Of a stretch of DNA of 7,388 nt, positions 6,387 to 7,388 are shown piece after piece. The DNA is taken from the NCBI GenBank assembly GCA_035630195.1, contig DASQLD010000361.1:1-7388 (forward strand). Direction: 5' to 3'. Made by a program: the position numbers and the translations under genes. Below the pieces are notes generated by a model. That model searched no databases, was not told where the DNA came from, and saw nothing but the letters and a program-made list of their open reading frames with translations. Each line of letters begins with the position of its first letter. Position 1 is the stretch's first letter. The stretch comes from DASQDN01 sp035630195. Lineage in GTDB: Bacteria; Acidobacteriota; Terriglobia; Bryobacterales; Bryobacteraceae.

Positions 6387-7268
6387 TTGCATCAGCCGTA
6401 TTTCATCGTTGTCCTTGCACACTCCCTACACGGCAGGTTACGAAGGGTACATGTTCCCCATCCGGTGATGTATGTTGTTCTCGCTCTGGCTCTTATAGGA
6501 TCAGTATCCCTTTTCGGCATTATCTCGAGCTACCTGCGGATGAGCCTCAAGGTGGCGAGTTACAACAACTTACGGGAAGAAATCGAGGTCCTTCGGGATC
6601 GTTATGAGCGGTTGGAGAAAGAATCGCAGCAAAAGGGCGACCAGCTTGCGAGCCTTCAACTACTTGCGAACGAAGTGACAGTTGCTTACGGCATCAAGCG
6701 GACGATGGAAGGACCGTCGGACATCGCAAGTGAAGGCCGGTTGATCCCTACGGTTTCCGAGACGCTGGAACAGTATAACTTCTTAAAAAGCGCCAATCTC
6801 TCCCGTTTCTCCCGCCGATCTTCTCCCTTATTCCAATCCGAAGCTCTCCCGAGCATGTGGCCAGTCGACGGCCGGTTGATGAGCTATTTTGGCCGGCGGT
6901 CGGATCCGTTTTCGGGAGAAGGCGCATTTCACGCCGGCATCGATATTTCCGTTCCGACAGGGACGGTGGTAAGAAGTACTGCCGATGGTACGGTCGTGTC
7001 TGCAGAGTGGGGTGGCCAATACGGTCGCCTGGTTGTTATCGACCACGGCGGCGGAGTCCAGACCTACTATGCGCACATGTCGCGACTGGAAGTCATCGCG
7101 GGGCAGTGGGTTCATCGCGGCGAGACGATTGGACGGAGCGGGAGTTCGGGGCGCGTGACGGGCGCGCATGTCCACTACGAAGTTCGCAGGCGTGGAACTC
7201 CTGTCAATCCAAGCCAGTATTTGCGTGCAACTTACGCCTCAGTTCCCAAGCGCGAATACGGATTTTAA
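6387..7268 (+). CDS. Membrane-anchored M23 (LytM) family zinc metallopeptidase
   Basis: 293 residues, read as a peptidoglycan endopeptidase cutting peptide cross-links on the outer face of the inner membrane. Order of parts: a short basic cytoplasmic tail, one membrane span at about 28-50, a predicted coiled coil at about 54-98 (LREEIEVLRDRYERLEKES), a linker, and the M23 domain at about 170-280. The zinc ligands HxxxD (His182, Asp186) and HxH (second His263, with catalytic-type His261) are all present, as is the conserved His230 in YAHMS, so it should be active rather than a degenerate LytM activator such as EnvC or NlpD. The start is TTG with a strong ribosome site. Single span plus coiled coil plus M23 matches the cell-shape endopeptidases often encoded beside bactofilins. 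A following gene starts about 100 bp downstream. Family call firm; cleavage specificity unknown. Confidence 0.95.
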   Translation: MHQPYFIVVLAHSLHGRLRRVHVPHPVMYVVLALALIGSVSLFGIISSYLRMSLKVASYNNLREEIEVLRDRYERLEKESQQKGDQLASLQLLANEVTVAYGIKRTMEGPSDIASEGRLIPTVSETLEQYNFLKSANLSRFSRRSSPLFQSEALPSMWPVDGRLMSYFGRRSDPFSGEGAFHAGIDISVPTGTVVRSTADGTVVSAEWGGQYGRLVVIDHGGGVQTYYAHMSRLEVIAGQWVHRGETIGRSGSSGRVTGAHVHYEVRRRGTPVNPSQYLRATYASVPKREYGF

Positions 7269-7285
7269 CCACACCCCATTTCAGC

Positions 7286-7291
7286 TACAAT
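7286..7291 (+). promoter_or_regulatory. Possible -10 box for the gene starting at 7371
   Basis: TACAAT is a close match to the sigma70 -10 consensus and lies in the gap after the peptidase stop. The matching -35 region, which falls over the end of the peptidase gene near 7263-7268 (TTTTAA), is poor. If real, the transcript would start near 7298 and carry a leader of about 70 nt. The support is the -10 box alone. Confidence 0.4.
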
Positions 7292-7370
7292 AGAATCGCA
7301 ATCAGCCGGAGTTAAGCAAAGGCCATTCCGTGCATAACCCCGGTTAAAAACGAGGAGTCAAGAAGCCTTC

Positions 7371-7388
7371 ATGTCTCGAAAAGAAGGA
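7371..7388 (+). CDS. Start of a downstream gene (3' partial, six codons)
   Basis: An ATG at 7371 opens the peptide MSRKEG and runs off the window. GAGGAG at 7352-7357 (13 bases upstream) and AGAAG at 7361-7365 are candidate ribosome sites, so a gene start here is plausible. Six codons cannot identify the product. M23 genes of this architecture are often followed by a bactofilin gene, and a short charged N-terminus would suit one, but this is a guess from context. Confidence 0.5.

Noticed and set aside
7335..7346. Inverted repeat TAACC-CC-GGTTA before the last gene
   Set aside because: Five-base arms with a two-base gap are too short to separate from chance without other copies to compare.
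1..7388. CRISPR array, tRNA, rRNA, insertion sequence or phage genes
   Set aside because: No regularly spaced repeats, no tRNA-like cloverleaf, no transposase motif or terminal inverted repeats, and no phage-like product were seen on either strand.

Overview
The window reads as a bacterial chromosomal segment with a Gram-negative type cell envelope. The signs are a lipoprotein RND-type efflux adaptor, a Tat-exported beta-propeller, a Sec-exported protein and a membrane-anchored M23 peptidase. The style of the response regulator (GAFTSA in place of GAFTGA), the exported methyltransferase and the N-terminus of the M23 protein resemble Acidobacteriota proteins as I remember them. That assignment is inference; there is no rRNA or other phylogenetic marker here.

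Layout, left to right. (1) 2-1336, plus strand: an NtrC-type sigma54-dependent response regulator whose first codons lie outside the window. (2) 1340-2581, minus strand: a lipoprotein periplasmic adaptor of the RND/MFP type, convergent with gene 1; the two stop codons are 3 bp apart. No pump gene is visible. (3) 2582-3032: 451 bp with no gene I can support, holding a 19-bp tandem duplication. (4) 3033-4109 and 4140-4949, both minus strand and 30 bp apart: a probable two-gene unit in which a SAM-methyltransferase-fold protein with a Sec signal peptide is transcribed first, followed by a seven-bladed TolB/PD40-like propeller with a Tat signal. (5) 4977-6212, plus strand: the RNA ligase RtcB, divergent from the methyltransferase gene with only 27 bp between the start codons. 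(6) 6213-6386: an intergenic stretch with a good sigma70-type promoter (TTGACT-17-TATCCT), a 13-bp leader hairpin and a strong Shine-Dalgarno. (7) 6387-7268, plus strand: a membrane-anchored, coiled-coil M23 (LytM) metallopeptidase with all zinc ligands present. (8) 7269-7388: a possible promoter and the first six codons of a following gene.

The window does not form one obvious pathway. Three themes recur: envelope export and cell-wall work (adaptor, exported methyltransferase and propeller pair, M23 peptidase), one signal-transduction regulator and one RNA-repair enzyme. The observations most worth following up are the exported methyltransferase-propeller pair, the structured leader ahead of the M23 gene and the atypical GAFTSA loop of the response regulator. 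I found no CRISPR array, tRNA, rRNA, insertion sequence or phage gene.
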